Below, piece by piece: positions 1 through 7,986 of a stretch of 64,000 bases of DNA. The stretch's first letter is position 1. Every line of letters begins with the position of its first letter. A program made the position numbers and the translations under genes. The DNA lies in contig DIUC01000035.1 in NCBI GenBank assembly GCA_002435785.1, positions 26,957 through 90,956 of the forward strand, read 5' to 3'. The notes under the pieces were generated by a model. The model saw nothing but the letters and a program-made list of their open reading frames with translations, did not search any database and was not told where the DNA came from. The DNA is from Saprospiraceae bacterium UBA6168 (GTDB lineage: Bacteria; Bacteroidota; Bacteroidia; Chitinophagales; Saprospiraceae).

Positions 1-809
1 CCCTTGTTCAGCTTGGTGATCCAGCCGAGGCCAGCTTCGAGCGGGGAGGTGGTGTCGTCAATGTCGTTGCCGTAGAGGGCGAAGCCCATTTCGAGGCGGA
101 GGGTATCCCGTGCGCCGAGGCCGATGGGCTTGATGCCGTGGTTTGCGCCAGCAGCGAAAACGGCGTCCCAAAGGCCGGCCAGGTCTTCATTTTTTACATA
201 AATTTCAAAGCCGCCGGAGCCTGTATAACCTGTGGCGCTGACGAGCACGTTGTCAATGCCTGCAAATTTGCCTTTTGCGAAGCTGTAATATTTCATGCTG
301 CCAAGGTCAATATCGGTGAGGGATTGCAGTGCTTCGGCGGCCTTTGGGCCTTGCACGGCGAGCAGGCCGGTCTCGTCGGAGATGTTTATCATGCGGGCCT
401 CGAAGTGGTTGTGCTTCGAAATCCAGTCCCAGTCTTTGTCAATGTTGCTGGCGTTGACGACGAGCATAAAGGCTTGTTCGCCCTCGGCGCACATGTCCTG
501 CGGGAGGCGGTAAACGAGCAGGTCGTCCACGATGCCGCCCTGGCCATTGGGCAGGCAGGAGTATTGCACGTCGCCGATTTCGAGCTTGGAGGCGTCGTTG
601 GAGGTCACTTTTTGCACGAGGTCGAGTGCCTGTTTGCCCCGCACGATGAACTCGCCCATGTGCGATACGTCGAACACGCCAACAGCGGTGCGCACGCACT
701 CGTGCTCTTCCCGGATGCCAGCATAGGAAATAGGCATGTTGTAGCCAGCGAACTCGGCCATTTTCGCCCCAAGGGCGGTGTGCTTTTCTGTCAGTGGTGT
801 ACTTTTCAT
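1..809 (-). CDS. gcvT: Aminomethyltransferase (glycine cleavage T protein), C-terminus cut by window edge
   Basis: About 269 codons are visible from the ATG at 809; the family is usually near 360 residues, so roughly the last 90 lie outside the window. Visible signatures are GVFDVSHMGEF (~44-54), GGIVDDLLVYR (~91-101), GYTGSGGFEIY (~194-204) and GARDTLRLE (~232-240), the last typical of GcvT. The enzyme transfers the methylene group from the lipoyl-bound aminomethyl intermediate on H protein to tetrahydrofolate, releasing ammonia, in the cytoplasm. The gene is monocistronic as far as can be seen; a long imperfect hairpin lies just upstream of the start. No glycine riboswitch was recognised in the leader. 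Identification is firm. Confidence 0.95.
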   Translation of the reverse strand, partial: MKSTPLTEKHTALGAKMAEFAGYNMPISYAGIREEHECVRTAVGVFDVSHMGEFIVRGKQALDLVQKVTSNDASKLEIGDVQYSCLPNGQGGIVDDLLVYRLPQDMCAEGEQAFMLVVNASNIDKDWDWISKHNHFEARMINISDETGLLAVQGPKAAEALQSLTDIDLGSMKYYSFAKGKFAGIDNVLVSATGYTGSGGFEIYVKNEDLAGLWDAVFAAGANHGIKPIGLGARDTLRLEMGFALYGNDIDDTTSPLEAGLGWITKLNK

Positions 810-857
810 TTTATCTTGATTGTAAATGGTTGATTTTAGTTTGCAATTTGACAGTGT

Positions 858-957
858 GCAGTTGGCAGTCAGTCTTAAAGTCCAGTAGTCCTTTAGTCCA
901 AAGTCGGTTCATGGCTGAAAGACTGAACAACTACCGGACTGACTGCTAACTGCCAAC
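858..957. repeat. Imperfect inverted repeat, hairpin element A
   Basis: The left arm 858-898 and right arm 921-957 are near reverse complements: 858-874 against 937-953 with one mismatch, and 881-898 against 921-938 with about four. Each arm is made of degenerate copies of a cAGTc-type word. It fills the gap between the stop of the HEAT/cyclophilin gene and the start of gcvT. Confidence 0.7.
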
Positions 958-973
958 TCTTCAAAGCTGCCAA

Positions 974-2983
974 CTACGATTTCGGTTCCACGAGCGTCAC
1001 CTCTTCCATCAAATCACCTACCTCGATTTTGTGAACCACATCCATGCCTTCTATCACTTTGGCGAAGATGGTGTAGTTGCCGTCGAGGTGGGGCGCTGGG
1101 CTGTGGGTGATGAAGAACTGCGCCGACTCGGTGTTATTGCCCGCCGAAGCCATGCCCACGTAGCCCTCTCGGTCGTAATGGAAATAAGGCAGCTCGGACC
1201 GGATGGCATAGTTGGGGCCGCCGTAGCCATCGCCACGGGGGCAGCCGCCTTGTGCCACGAAGTTGGGCACTACTCGGTGGAAGTTTTTGCCGTTGTAATA
1301 TTTGTCCTTTATCAACTCCATGAAGTTGGACACGGTGCCGGGCGCTTGGTCGTGGAGCAGGTCGAGGGTGATGTTGCCTTTTTTGGTCTTGATGACCACC
1401 GTGGAACCGGGCTTGAAGTCCGTGATTATTTTCCAGTCAATTTTATGGGTAAAATTGGGCTTGGTGGCCACGTATTTTTCCCCTTTGAAATAATCGAGCG
1501 TTTTTTTCACCTCTATATAGGTCTCAATTTCTTGGGGGAGGCGCAGTTTTTTCAGTGCATTTTCAAAGACGGACACGGAGTCGAATACAGACTTGAACTT
1601 GGCCGTAGAGTCCCGAAGCACTTCGGCGGCCACGGCCATCATGCCCACGTCGCCCGTGCTGATGGCGTCTTGGAAGCACTCTGCAAGCTCCCGCCTGGCA
1701 TTAACGCCCCCCCCAAAGAACGAGGTGAAGTTGGGCATTTTGGCAATGTTGGCGAGGGCTTCCACGGAAGCCGTGCGCACCACCACATACTCGGAGGGAT
1801 AGGCTGCGTCGCGGATGTAACGGTAGTTCCAGCCGTATTGCCCAAGTGCTTTGAGGGCGGCGGCCTTCTCGTAGGGCGAGGTTGCGTTCTCGTAGCGGCG
1901 CTTGATTTCCCAGTTCAGGTACTTCCGGGTTTCCTCAAAGCCGTAGGGCAAGTATTTGGAGGCGGCGGCGTACATGGTCATGGCCACTTGCCACTTGCGG
2001 CCCGGCTGTTTGGCTATTTCCCAATAGGTGCTTGCTTCTGTTGGTACACCGTGGCTCACAAAAAACTCGGCAGCCACTGTGGCCACAGCGAGGTTTGGGT
2101 CAGAGAGGGCATTATAGACGGTGGTTTTCACCTTTTCATACTCAAAATTGCCAAGGGCTCGCAGGATGTTGCACTTCACGCGGTAGTCCCGCTCCACGTT
2201 GTACTGCAAGAGCAGGGCGTTGGCGGCACGTTCCGTTTTGGTTTTGCCGAGGGCAATGGCTTGGCACATGCGAATGCGGTAGTCCTCCTCCCTGGCGAGT
2301 GCTGGTGCCAGCAGGCTGTCGCTGTTTTCAAAATCAATCTTTTTTATCCTCGAAAGGTAGTTGGCGGCGATGAAGCGCACACTGGTGGGAAACTTGGCAC
2401 TGGTGGCAAAGTCCATCATCTTGGCAGTGCCCTCTACCGATATGGTGTCCCGAAGCCCGAAGCGGTAGATGCCCCAGGCTTGGCCCTCCAGCAGGGTAGT
2501 GTCCGTGAGGCGGTAAGTGCTAATGGTGGCCAATGCTTGCAGCATTTTCTTGGTGCCGCATTTGCCGATGGCCTCCATGATGGCCGCATTGACGTTCTTC
2601 GAAATGCCGATGGTGTCCCCGCGGTCGAATGCGTTGAGCAGCAGCGATTCTGCCTTCTTGTCGCCGATCTGTCCCAAAGCGTAAGCCGCTGCGATGCGTA
2701 CCTCCTCTTCCGGGTCGGCCAGCATGTAGGCAAGGCTGTCAATGGCCGCATTGTCCTTGATGGAAGCAAATGCGATGACGGCCATATAGCGAAGGGTGGC
2801 GTCCTTGTTCTTGAAATAGTACAGCAGGCTGTCGGTTTGGCCCCGGTCTTTCAAATCGTAAATGTCTTGGTAGGTGGGATTGGTAAAATCGAGGTGCACA
2901 CCCATCGCTTTTTCTTCGGAAGGCGGTACGCACTGCGTGAATAGGCCAATACAAACTATCAGTAAGAATAAATATTTGCTCAT
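974..2983 (-). CDS. HEAT-repeat lipoprotein with C-terminal cyclophilin-type peptidyl-prolyl isomerase
   Basis: 669 residues from the ATG at 2983, chosen over the upstream start because it gives a lipoprotein signal (LLIVCIGLFTQC, lipidated Cys18) and overlaps the preceding stop as ATGA. Residues ~40-300 are alpha-helical HEAT-like repeats (for example IRMCQAIALGKTK, RIAAAYALGQIG), giving a solenoid for protein contacts. Residues ~520-669 form a cyclophilin domain with TVSNFMELIKDKYYNGKNFH, FVAQGGCPRGDGYGG, ESAQFFITHSPAPHLDGN and YTIFAKVIEGMDVV. It should catalyse proline isomerisation in the periplasm, tethered to a membrane. Translation is probably coupled to the NlpC-like gene in front of it. 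HEAT-cyclophilin fusions are known in Bacteroidota; the client is unknown. Confidence 0.88.
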   Translation of the reverse strand: MSKYLFLLIVCIGLFTQCVPPSEEKAMGVHLDFTNPTYQDIYDLKDRGQTDSLLYYFKNKDATLRYMAVIAFASIKDNAAIDSLAYMLADPEEEVRIAAAYALGQIGDKKAESLLLNAFDRGDTIGISKNVNAAIMEAIGKCGTKKMLQALATISTYRLTDTTLLEGQAWGIYRFGLRDTISVEGTAKMMDFATSAKFPTSVRFIAANYLSRIKKIDFENSDSLLAPALAREEDYRIRMCQAIALGKTKTERAANALLLQYNVERDYRVKCNILRALGNFEYEKVKTTVYNALSDPNLAVATVAAEFFVSHGVPTEASTYWEIAKQPGRKWQVAMTMYAAASKYLPYGFEETRKYLNWEIKRRYENATSPYEKAAALKALGQYGWNYRYIRDAAYPSEYVVVRTASVEALANIAKMPNFTSFFGGGVNARRELAECFQDAISTGDVGMMAVAAEVLRDSTAKFKSVFDSVSVFENALKKLRLPQEIETYIEVKKTLDYFKGEKYVATKPNFTHKIDWKIITDFKPGSTVVIKTKKGNITLDLLHDQAPGTVSNFMELIKDKYYNGKNFHRVVPNFVAQGGCPRGDGYGGPNYAIRSELPYFHYDREGYVGMASAGNNTESAQFFITHSPAPHLDGNYTIFAKVIEGMDVVHKIEVGDLMEEVTLVEPKS

Positions 2984-3768
2984 TGAGTTTTGATTACTTC
3001 GATGCTTTCGTTGTTTAACCACCGTTGCATGAACGCTTTGTTGTTCGATAATTCAACGATGTAGTATTTGTCATAGGCACAAAAAACGGGCGACTTTGAT
3101 GCTAACTCGATGGTGACAGCGCTGGGCGAAAAATAGCTCGAATGAATAAAAAAAAGGGCTTCCTTTCTTTTAAGCAAGTAACCAACATGGCTCTGGCCTA
3201 AGCCTACAAAACAAATTCCGTTTCCAATGGATTTATTGATTTGTATCAGGTTTTCTGAGGTGCTTTCGCCCGATATTTCAATTACCTTACCGCCTGCTGC
3301 CAAGGATTTTGCCTCGTTTTCTGGCGTTTGCTGCGCAAGTTGGTAGCGGTTCACCCCCACTCCAATATGCTGCAAAGTAGTCGAAACGAAATAACCACAG
3401 GCCACCTCACCTTCACCTGGTGTGTCCGTATGGCCATAAAAATCCCATTTCGTACCATACCAAAATGGTATGATTTCGTCCATCAGCATTGTTTCAAAAT
3501 ACTCCCCAATTTCGCTGGCCTCCTTTGAAGCGAGCCACTTTCTTTTGTTTTTTGCCTCCCGGCAAATTTGTGGGTAGTTGCCTCCCATAGGCTTTAGTTT
3601 TATGTCAAAATCTGCCCAGTTGATAGTGTCACTTTCAAGCAAAGACTCCGCTTTTTTGGCAATGACTTTGGCATAAAACGCTGGCTTTGAACCACTATAT
3701 TTCTTGCCTAAAAAAATGGCAAAAACTCCACAAAGGATGATGCAAGCTAAAAAAGAAGTCTTTTTCAT
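2980..3768 (-). CDS. Putative NlpC/P60-like (papain-fold) exported protein
   Basis: 262 residues with an N-terminal hydrophobic segment (~4-21) that acts as signal or anchor. I see a possible papain-fold triad: Cys124 in EVACGYFVSTTL, His194 in GQSHVGYLL and His209 in LFFIHSSYF. This spacing and the small-residue/His-Val-Gly pattern resemble NlpC/P60 amidases that cut peptidoglycan stem peptides. The match is by pattern only and other papain-like hydrolases are possible. The stop overlaps the start of the downstream HEAT/cyclophilin gene by four bases, so the two are likely co-translated. Base composition is more AT-rich than the flanking genes, so it may be a later arrival. Confidence 0.5.
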   Translation of the reverse strand: MKKTSFLACIILCGVFAIFLGKKYSGSKPAFYAKVIAKKAESLLESDTINWADFDIKLKPMGGNYPQICREAKNKRKWLASKEASEIGEYFETMLMDEIIPFWYGTKWDFYGHTDTPGEGEVACGYFVSTTLQHIGVGVNRYQLAQQTPENEAKSLAAGGKVIEISGESTSENLIQINKSIGNGICFVGLGQSHVGYLLKRKEALFFIHSSYFSPSAVTIELASKSPVFCAYDKYYIVELSNNKAFMQRWLNNESIEVIKTQ

Positions 3769-3809
3769 GCTTTTTTTTTATAAAAACACGGAAGTCTTCC
3801 ACTTTATTA

Positions 3810-6428
3810 TCACCCCCCATTGAACCCATCGTCCGCACTTTTTTTCTTGGTCGAGGTATCCCGTTTCATGACTTTTCCAGTGCCGAATGGGTCTTCGTAA
3901 AAATCGTCTCCACCTGCTGGGGCAGCACCACCACCATCATCACCAGCGCCAGAGCTTTCGTCATCGGAGCCACGGTTGTCGTAGTCGCTGCAATCGAGGC
4001 CAATGCTGAGGTCGCCGCCGGGCCTTTGGAAACGGGCTTTGGCGTCGTAGCCAATGGCCTTTGGGTCTTTTTCCAACCTGGAAATCAACGCCTTGCAGTA
4101 GGGTTTTGCCATCCGGCTGCCCTGCCCCTCCAACAGGGAGAGGAAACGAATCCAGCGGTCTTCGCCACCGACCCAGGTGCCCACCACGAGGCTCGGCGTG
4201 ATGCCCATGAACCATCCGTCCACGTAGTCGTTGGTGGTACCCGTTTTGCCGCCGATTTCACTGCTCAGACCCATGCCGCCGCTGGCGTATTTCAGCATTT
4301 CCACCATCACGTAGTTGGGTTCTTCTTGTAAGGCTTGGTTGTCCTTCTGTTCTTGGCCATAGATGGTGCGGCCATTTTTGTCCTCAATCCTTGTAATGTA
4401 GATCGGCTTGCTGTGGTAGCCGTTGTTGGCAAAGGTCGTGTAAGCCCCGGTCATGTCCATCACGCTCATGTCGGCGGCGCCGAGAGAGATGGAAGGCTGT
4501 TTCGGTATTTTTTTGGTGTCAACCCCCATGTTGTCCAGCAGTTCGATGACTGGCTCGGTGCTGCCCATTTGCTGCATGAGGAACACCGAAACGGTGTTGA
4601 CGGACTTCTGCAATGCGGTGCGGAGGCGAAGTTTGCGGTAGCTGTACTTGCCGTCGGAATTACGTGGCGTCCAGTCCTTGAGGAGTTGGAAGTTGCCTGT
4701 GCCGGCGGAGATGGTGCGGGGCACGTCGTCCACCTCCATGCAAGGCGACACGCCCTGCAACTGGATGGCCGTGGCGTAAATGAACGGCTTGAACGTAGAG
4801 CCTACCTGCCGGTTGGAGCGGGTGTGGTCATACGCAAAGTATTTGTGGTTGACGCCGCCTATCCACGCCTTGACATGGCCGGTTTTGGGGTCAATGGCCA
4901 GCGAGCCGAACTGTAGGAACATGTGGTGGTACTTCAGTGAATCAAGCGGCGACATGACAGTGTCCTTCTCCATGTTTGGATTGTAATCGAACACAATCAT
5001 TTTTGTTTTCTTGTTGAACTCTACCTCTACTTTTTGTTGAAATGCCTGCCATTTACCTTTCAGTTCGTTCCATTTTTCCGACTGCATGGCCTTTCGCTGT
5101 GGGCCGCTGAGGTCTTTTTCCTTCAACATTTTTTCGATGGCAGCGTCGCCGAGGCGCAGGCCGTCCACGTCCGTTTCGAGGTCGGCCTCCAGCGAGCCGA
5201 TGGCTTGATCCCGCATGACGGTGTACCGGTCGGAGGAGCGCACCATTTGCGTGAGCTTGCGCTTGCGGTGGGCCAGCTCGGCATCCGTGGTTTTGTCGTC
5301 CTTATAGTCCCAAGGCGACTTCTTCATGCGCTTGTTCCAGAGGTCCCAGAAGCGTTTTTGCACCTGTGCCATGTGCGCCACCATTGCCTCTTCGGCGTGT
5401 TGTTGTATGATGGGGTCAATGGTGGTGTAAATCTTGAGGCCGTCCTTCCAGATATTGTAGGGCGAGCCGTCGGGCTTTTTTCGGGCATCCTCGCTTATCA
5501 GTATCCCTTTCATCAGTTCCTCGGCAAGCGAGGAGCGGAAGTAGGTGGCGAGTCCCTGCGTGTGCGTCTTGCGGCGGAACCTGGAGAGGTCAACATCCAA
5601 GACTTTCAGCGAATCATATTCCTCACGGGTGAGAATGCCGTTCTTCCGCATCTGGTCCAGCACCACCGAGCGTCGCTGCGTGGCTTTATCAAGCTTTCTT
5701 CTTGGGTTAAAAAGTGAGGGGTTCTTCAACATGCCCACCAGCATGGCCGCCTCTTGGATGTTGAGAGAGTCTTGACTTTTGCCAAAATAGGTTTCGGAGG
5801 CCGATTTTATGCCATAACTGTCGTAGAGGAAGTCGAACTTGTTGAGGTACATCGCCATGATTTCCTCTTTGGTGTACTTGCTTTCGAGGCGCACGGCGAT
5901 AATCCACTCCTTGAGTTTTTGTGGTATTCGTCCGATGAAGCTGTTTGCTTTTTGGCCTGTAAAAAGCAGTTTGGCCAACTGCTGCGTGATGGTGCTGGCA
6001 CCACCGCTGCTTTTGTCGCCAAGGATGAAAGTTTTGACGATGGATCTGCCCAACGCTCGGAAGTCAATGCCGGAATGCCTGTAATAGCGCTCGTCCTCGG
6101 TGGCCACCAGTGCCTGCTCCACGAATGGGGAGAGCTCGCTGAAATCAACTGGTACGCGGTTTTCGATGAAATAGCGGCCAAGCACGGAACCATCGTCGGC
6201 GATTATTTCGGAGGCGAGTTCGCTCTTTGGGTTTTCGAGTTCCTCCGTGTCGGGCAGGTCGGAGAAGGAGAGCAGCAGCAGCGACAGCAAGATGCCGCCA
6301 ATGCCCAAAGCCACCAACCGCCACATCCAGCGGATGATGCGGTGATAGACCGGAAGCCTCATTTCTCTTAGTCGTTGCGGGGTGATGTTGGACATCGTGT
6401 TGATAACTGTTTGCCGACAGGCCGCCAC
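3810..6428 (-). CDS. Class A penicillin-binding protein (transglycosylase/transpeptidase)
   Basis: 872 residues from 6428; an ATG at 6395 (MSNITPQRL) is an equally good start. One membrane helix (~34-55) is followed by a GT51 glycosyltransferase domain with ATEDERYYRHSGID (~109-122) and GGASTITQQLAKLLF (~142-156). The transpeptidase has the SxxK motif in QVGSTFKPF (~544), SVNTVSVF and GGKTGTTNDYVDGW (~728). It polymerises and crosslinks peptidoglycan on the outer face of the inner membrane. The last ~70 residues are an acidic, Gly/Ser-rich, probably disordered tail, followed by a Lys-rich stretch. A -7 like box TAGTTTTG lies at 6460-6467 on this strand. PBP1a-type identity is firm; the exact orthologue name is not. 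Confidence 0.93.
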   Translation of the reverse strand: MAACRQTVINTMSNITPQRLREMRLPVYHRIIRWMWRLVALGIGGILLSLLLLSFSDLPDTEELENPKSELASEIIADDGSVLGRYFIENRVPVDFSELSPFVEQALVATEDERYYRHSGIDFRALGRSIVKTFILGDKSSGGASTITQQLAKLLFTGQKANSFIGRIPQKLKEWIIAVRLESKYTKEEIMAMYLNKFDFLYDSYGIKSASETYFGKSQDSLNIQEAAMLVGMLKNPSLFNPRRKLDKATQRRSVVLDQMRKNGILTREEYDSLKVLDVDLSRFRRKTHTQGLATYFRSSLAEELMKGILISEDARKKPDGSPYNIWKDGLKIYTTIDPIIQQHAEEAMVAHMAQVQKRFWDLWNKRMKKSPWDYKDDKTTDAELAHRKRKLTQMVRSSDRYTVMRDQAIGSLEADLETDVDGLRLGDAAIEKMLKEKDLSGPQRKAMQSEKWNELKGKWQAFQQKVEVEFNKKTKMIVFDYNPNMEKDTVMSPLDSLKYHHMFLQFGSLAIDPKTGHVKAWIGGVNHKYFAYDHTRSNRQVGSTFKPFIYATAIQLQGVSPCMEVDDVPRTISAGTGNFQLLKDWTPRNSDGKYSYRKLRLRTALQKSVNTVSVFLMQQMGSTEPVIELLDNMGVDTKKIPKQPSISLGAADMSVMDMTGAYTTFANNGYHSKPIYITRIEDKNGRTIYGQEQKDNQALQEEPNYVMVEMLKYASGGMGLSSEIGGKTGTTNDYVDGWFMGITPSLVVGTWVGGEDRWIRFLSLLEGQGSRMAKPYCKALISRLEKDPKAIGYDAKARFQRPGGDLSIGLDCSDYDNRGSDDESSGAGDDGGGAAPAGGDDFYEDPFGTGKVMKRDTSTKKKSADDGFNGG

Positions 6429-6459
6429 TTTTTGTTGCCAGCGGCTGCGGGTTGAAGCG

Positions 6460-6467
6460 CAAAACTA
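6460..6467 (-). promoter_or_regulatory. Putative -7 box for the PBP gene
   Basis: TAGTTTTG on the minus strand matches the Bacteroidota TAnnTTTG consensus, about 30 bases before the first start codon. No clear TTTG -33 box was found. Confidence 0.4.
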
Positions 6468-6595
6468 CGAAAGGAAGTTGGGAGTTTGCAGGATTTGGGA
6501 CGGCGGCTTTTTAGAAATGAAGAACTGAAAAAGGGTAAACTACCCCTCGCATTGCTTATGATTGCAGCGAAATAATCAAACTTTCCTTTTCAACT

Positions 6596-7048
6596 ATGCG
6601 TGCAGTCATCCAACGGGTTTCACAAGCTTCCGTCACCATTGAGGGCGTGGTCAAATCAGCAATCGGCCCCGGGTTGCTCATCCTGCTCGGCGTGGAGGAT
6701 GCGGATGGGCCTGATGACATTGAGTGGCTCGCCAAGAAAATTGCGCAGCTACGAATTTTCGGCGACGAAAACGGGCTGATGAACCTGTCTGTTCAAGACA
6801 TCAACGGCGGGCTGTTGGTGGTCAGCCAGTTCACGCTCCATGCCAGCACGAAAAAGGGCAACCGCCCCTCGTTCATCCGGGCAGCGAGACCAGAGGTGGC
6901 CATTCCCATTTATGAAAAATTTGTGGCGTCCCTTCGGGAAACGTCGGGGCTGGAGGTGCTGACTGGCGAATTCGGTGCGGATATGAAAATAGCCCTGCTC
7001 AACGACGGTCCCGTTACGATAGTGATGGACTCGAAGGCGAAGGAGTAG
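6596..7048 (+). CDS. dtd: D-aminoacyl-tRNA deacylase
   Basis: 150 residues, the normal length of DTD. It begins MRAVIQRVSQASVTIEG and carries the two active-site signatures SQFTL (within LLVVSQFTLHASTKKGN, ~74-90) and NDGPVTI (~139-145; usually NDGPVTF). The homodimeric cytoplasmic enzyme hydrolyses D-amino acids and glycine wrongly attached to tRNA, using RNA-based chemistry at the Gly-cisPro site. The gene stands alone, divergent from the PBP gene and convergent with the cupin gene across a 21-bp repeat array. Confidence 0.96.
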   Translation: MRAVIQRVSQASVTIEGVVKSAIGPGLLILLGVEDADGPDDIEWLAKKIAQLRIFGDENGLMNLSVQDINGGLLVVSQFTLHASTKKGNRPSFIRAARPEVAIPIYEKFVASLRETSGLEVLTGEFGADMKIALLNDGPVTIVMDSKAKE

Positions 7049-7072
7049 GTGCTGCAAGTTATGTGAAACGAA

Positions 7073-7301
7073 TCCCGCACCCAAGAATTGAGTTCTCGCA
7101 TCTATAAATATAGTTCTTTCATCATATAATGCTGTTCCCGCACCCAAGAATTAAGTTCCCGTATTCAAGAATTTAATTCCCGCACCCAAGAATACCGTTC
7201 CCGCATTTACAAAGAGCGTTCTTTCCTTATAGAAAAAGGTTCCCGCACCCAAGAATTGAGTTCTCACAAACAGGATACCGTTCTCGCACCCAGAATTAAA
7301 T
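7073..7301. repeat. Tandem array with 21-bp period (11 units)
   Basis: Nine consecutive units are exactly 21 bp (7073-7093, 7094-7114 and so on up to 7241-7261), followed by two of 20 bp. The best conserved units read TCCCGCACCCAAGAATTGAG plus T. Alternating units are more diverged. On the minus strand the array decodes in one frame as heptads such as TQFLGAG, TLFVNAG, TVFLGAG and IKFLNTG, but the frame breaks and no start or domain supports translation. It lies in the convergent gap between dtd and the cupin gene. The rest of this 310-bp gap holds no other feature. Confidence 0.9.
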
Positions 7302-7358
7302 TCCATCTTATTAAAATGAGCGTAAAACCAAATTTTGTACTTTAATTCCTTGTGCGGT

Positions 7359-7850
7359 TCATCGCCCGAAGTCGTCTTGCACCCGCACGATGTCGTCCTC
7401 GTCGGAGGGGTGGTTGGGGTCGGTGTGCTGCCAGATTTCGGCGAGGACGCCCCACTCATCCAAGCCCACAAGGCGGTGGCGCTCGCCACATTCCAGCCGA
7501 ACGAGGTCGCCGGGGGCCAGGGTTCGTACCTCGCCCTGTTCGTCGGTGGGGCTGGTGGCCACACCGGCCACGCCTTGCATCAGCCGCCAAATCTCGGAGC
7601 GGCGGTGGTGGTACTGCCACGAGAGGCGCTTGCCGGGTGCAACTATCAGGAATTTCGGGCTTAGTTTTTCAAATCCCTCAAAATCGGAGAGCGGCACACC
7701 GGGGAAGTAGGTTTCGATGAATCGGTGTGCCTGCAATTCGTCAATCACGAAGAAGCCACCCCAAGGGCGGGTTTCGTCTTTTGTTACGATGGTAAAGCCC
7801 TCGTCTTCAAGCTGTTGTGCCACTTTTTGAAAGAAGTCATTTTTTGTCAT
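7359..7850 (-). CDS. Cupin protein of the type II mannose-6-phosphate isomerase family
   Basis: 163 residues. After a short N-terminal region (DDEGF-like helix, ~1-25) the motif ETRPWGGFFVID resembles the type II phosphomannose isomerase entry motif. The core SPKFLIVAPGKRLSWQYHHRRSEIWRLMQG (in pieces, ~84-113) gives the cupin metal ligands His-His and Glu; a later GERHRLVGLDEWGVLAEIWQ supplies the second cupin motif. Such proteins bind a divalent metal and isomerise or bind sugar phosphates, but single-domain versions are often of unproven function. A good promoter (TTTC-N19-TACATTTG) lies 40-70 bases upstream. It is transcribed away from the adjacent glycosyltransferase gene. Confidence 0.75.
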   Translation of the reverse strand: MTKNDFFQKVAQQLEDEGFTIVTKDETRPWGGFFVIDELQAHRFIETYFPGVPLSDFEGFEKLSPKFLIVAPGKRLSWQYHHRRSEIWRLMQGVAGVATSPTDEQGEVRTLAPGDLVRLECGERHRLVGLDEWGVLAEIWQHTDPNHPSDEDDIVRVQDDFGR

Positions 7851-7889
7851 AAAATCAGGTCATTTAAAGGTCTTTCGAGCTGGGGTTGG

Positions 7890-7920
7890 CAAATGTACGA
7901 GTTCTCATGCTTCGTTGAAA
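7890..7920 (-). promoter_or_regulatory. Bacteroidota-type promoter for the cupin gene
   Basis: On the minus strand TTTC (7917-7920), a 19-base spacer and TACATTTG (7890-7897) match the TTTG-N19-TAnnTTTG consensus with one mismatch, 40 bases before the ATG. Confidence 0.65.
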
Positions 7921-7945
7921 CCCGCTTCCGTCTAATGCGTTTGAC

Positions 7946-7953
7946 TAACTTTG
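7946..7953 (+). promoter_or_regulatory. Putative -7 box for the glycosyltransferase gene
   Basis: TAACTTTG is a full match to TAnnTTTG, 34 bases before the ATG at 7987. The -33 box is not evident. It lies back-to-back with the cupin promoter. Confidence 0.45.
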
Positions 7954-7986
7954 CCGGATTGGCACCAAAACCGCCACCTGACGGCC

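Noticed and set aside
1031..2944. Very long plus-strand open frame (over 600 codons) opposite the HEAT/cyclophilin gene, and similar antisense frames opposite gcvT, pheT, recG and hmgA
   Set aside because: They mirror real genes in GC-rich codon context, have His/Val-rich unnatural composition and no domain signatures.
7151..7564. Minus-strand frame joining the 21-bp array to sequence inside the cupin gene
   Set aside because: Its N-terminal part is an out-of-frame read of the cupin gene; the array portion has no start of its own.
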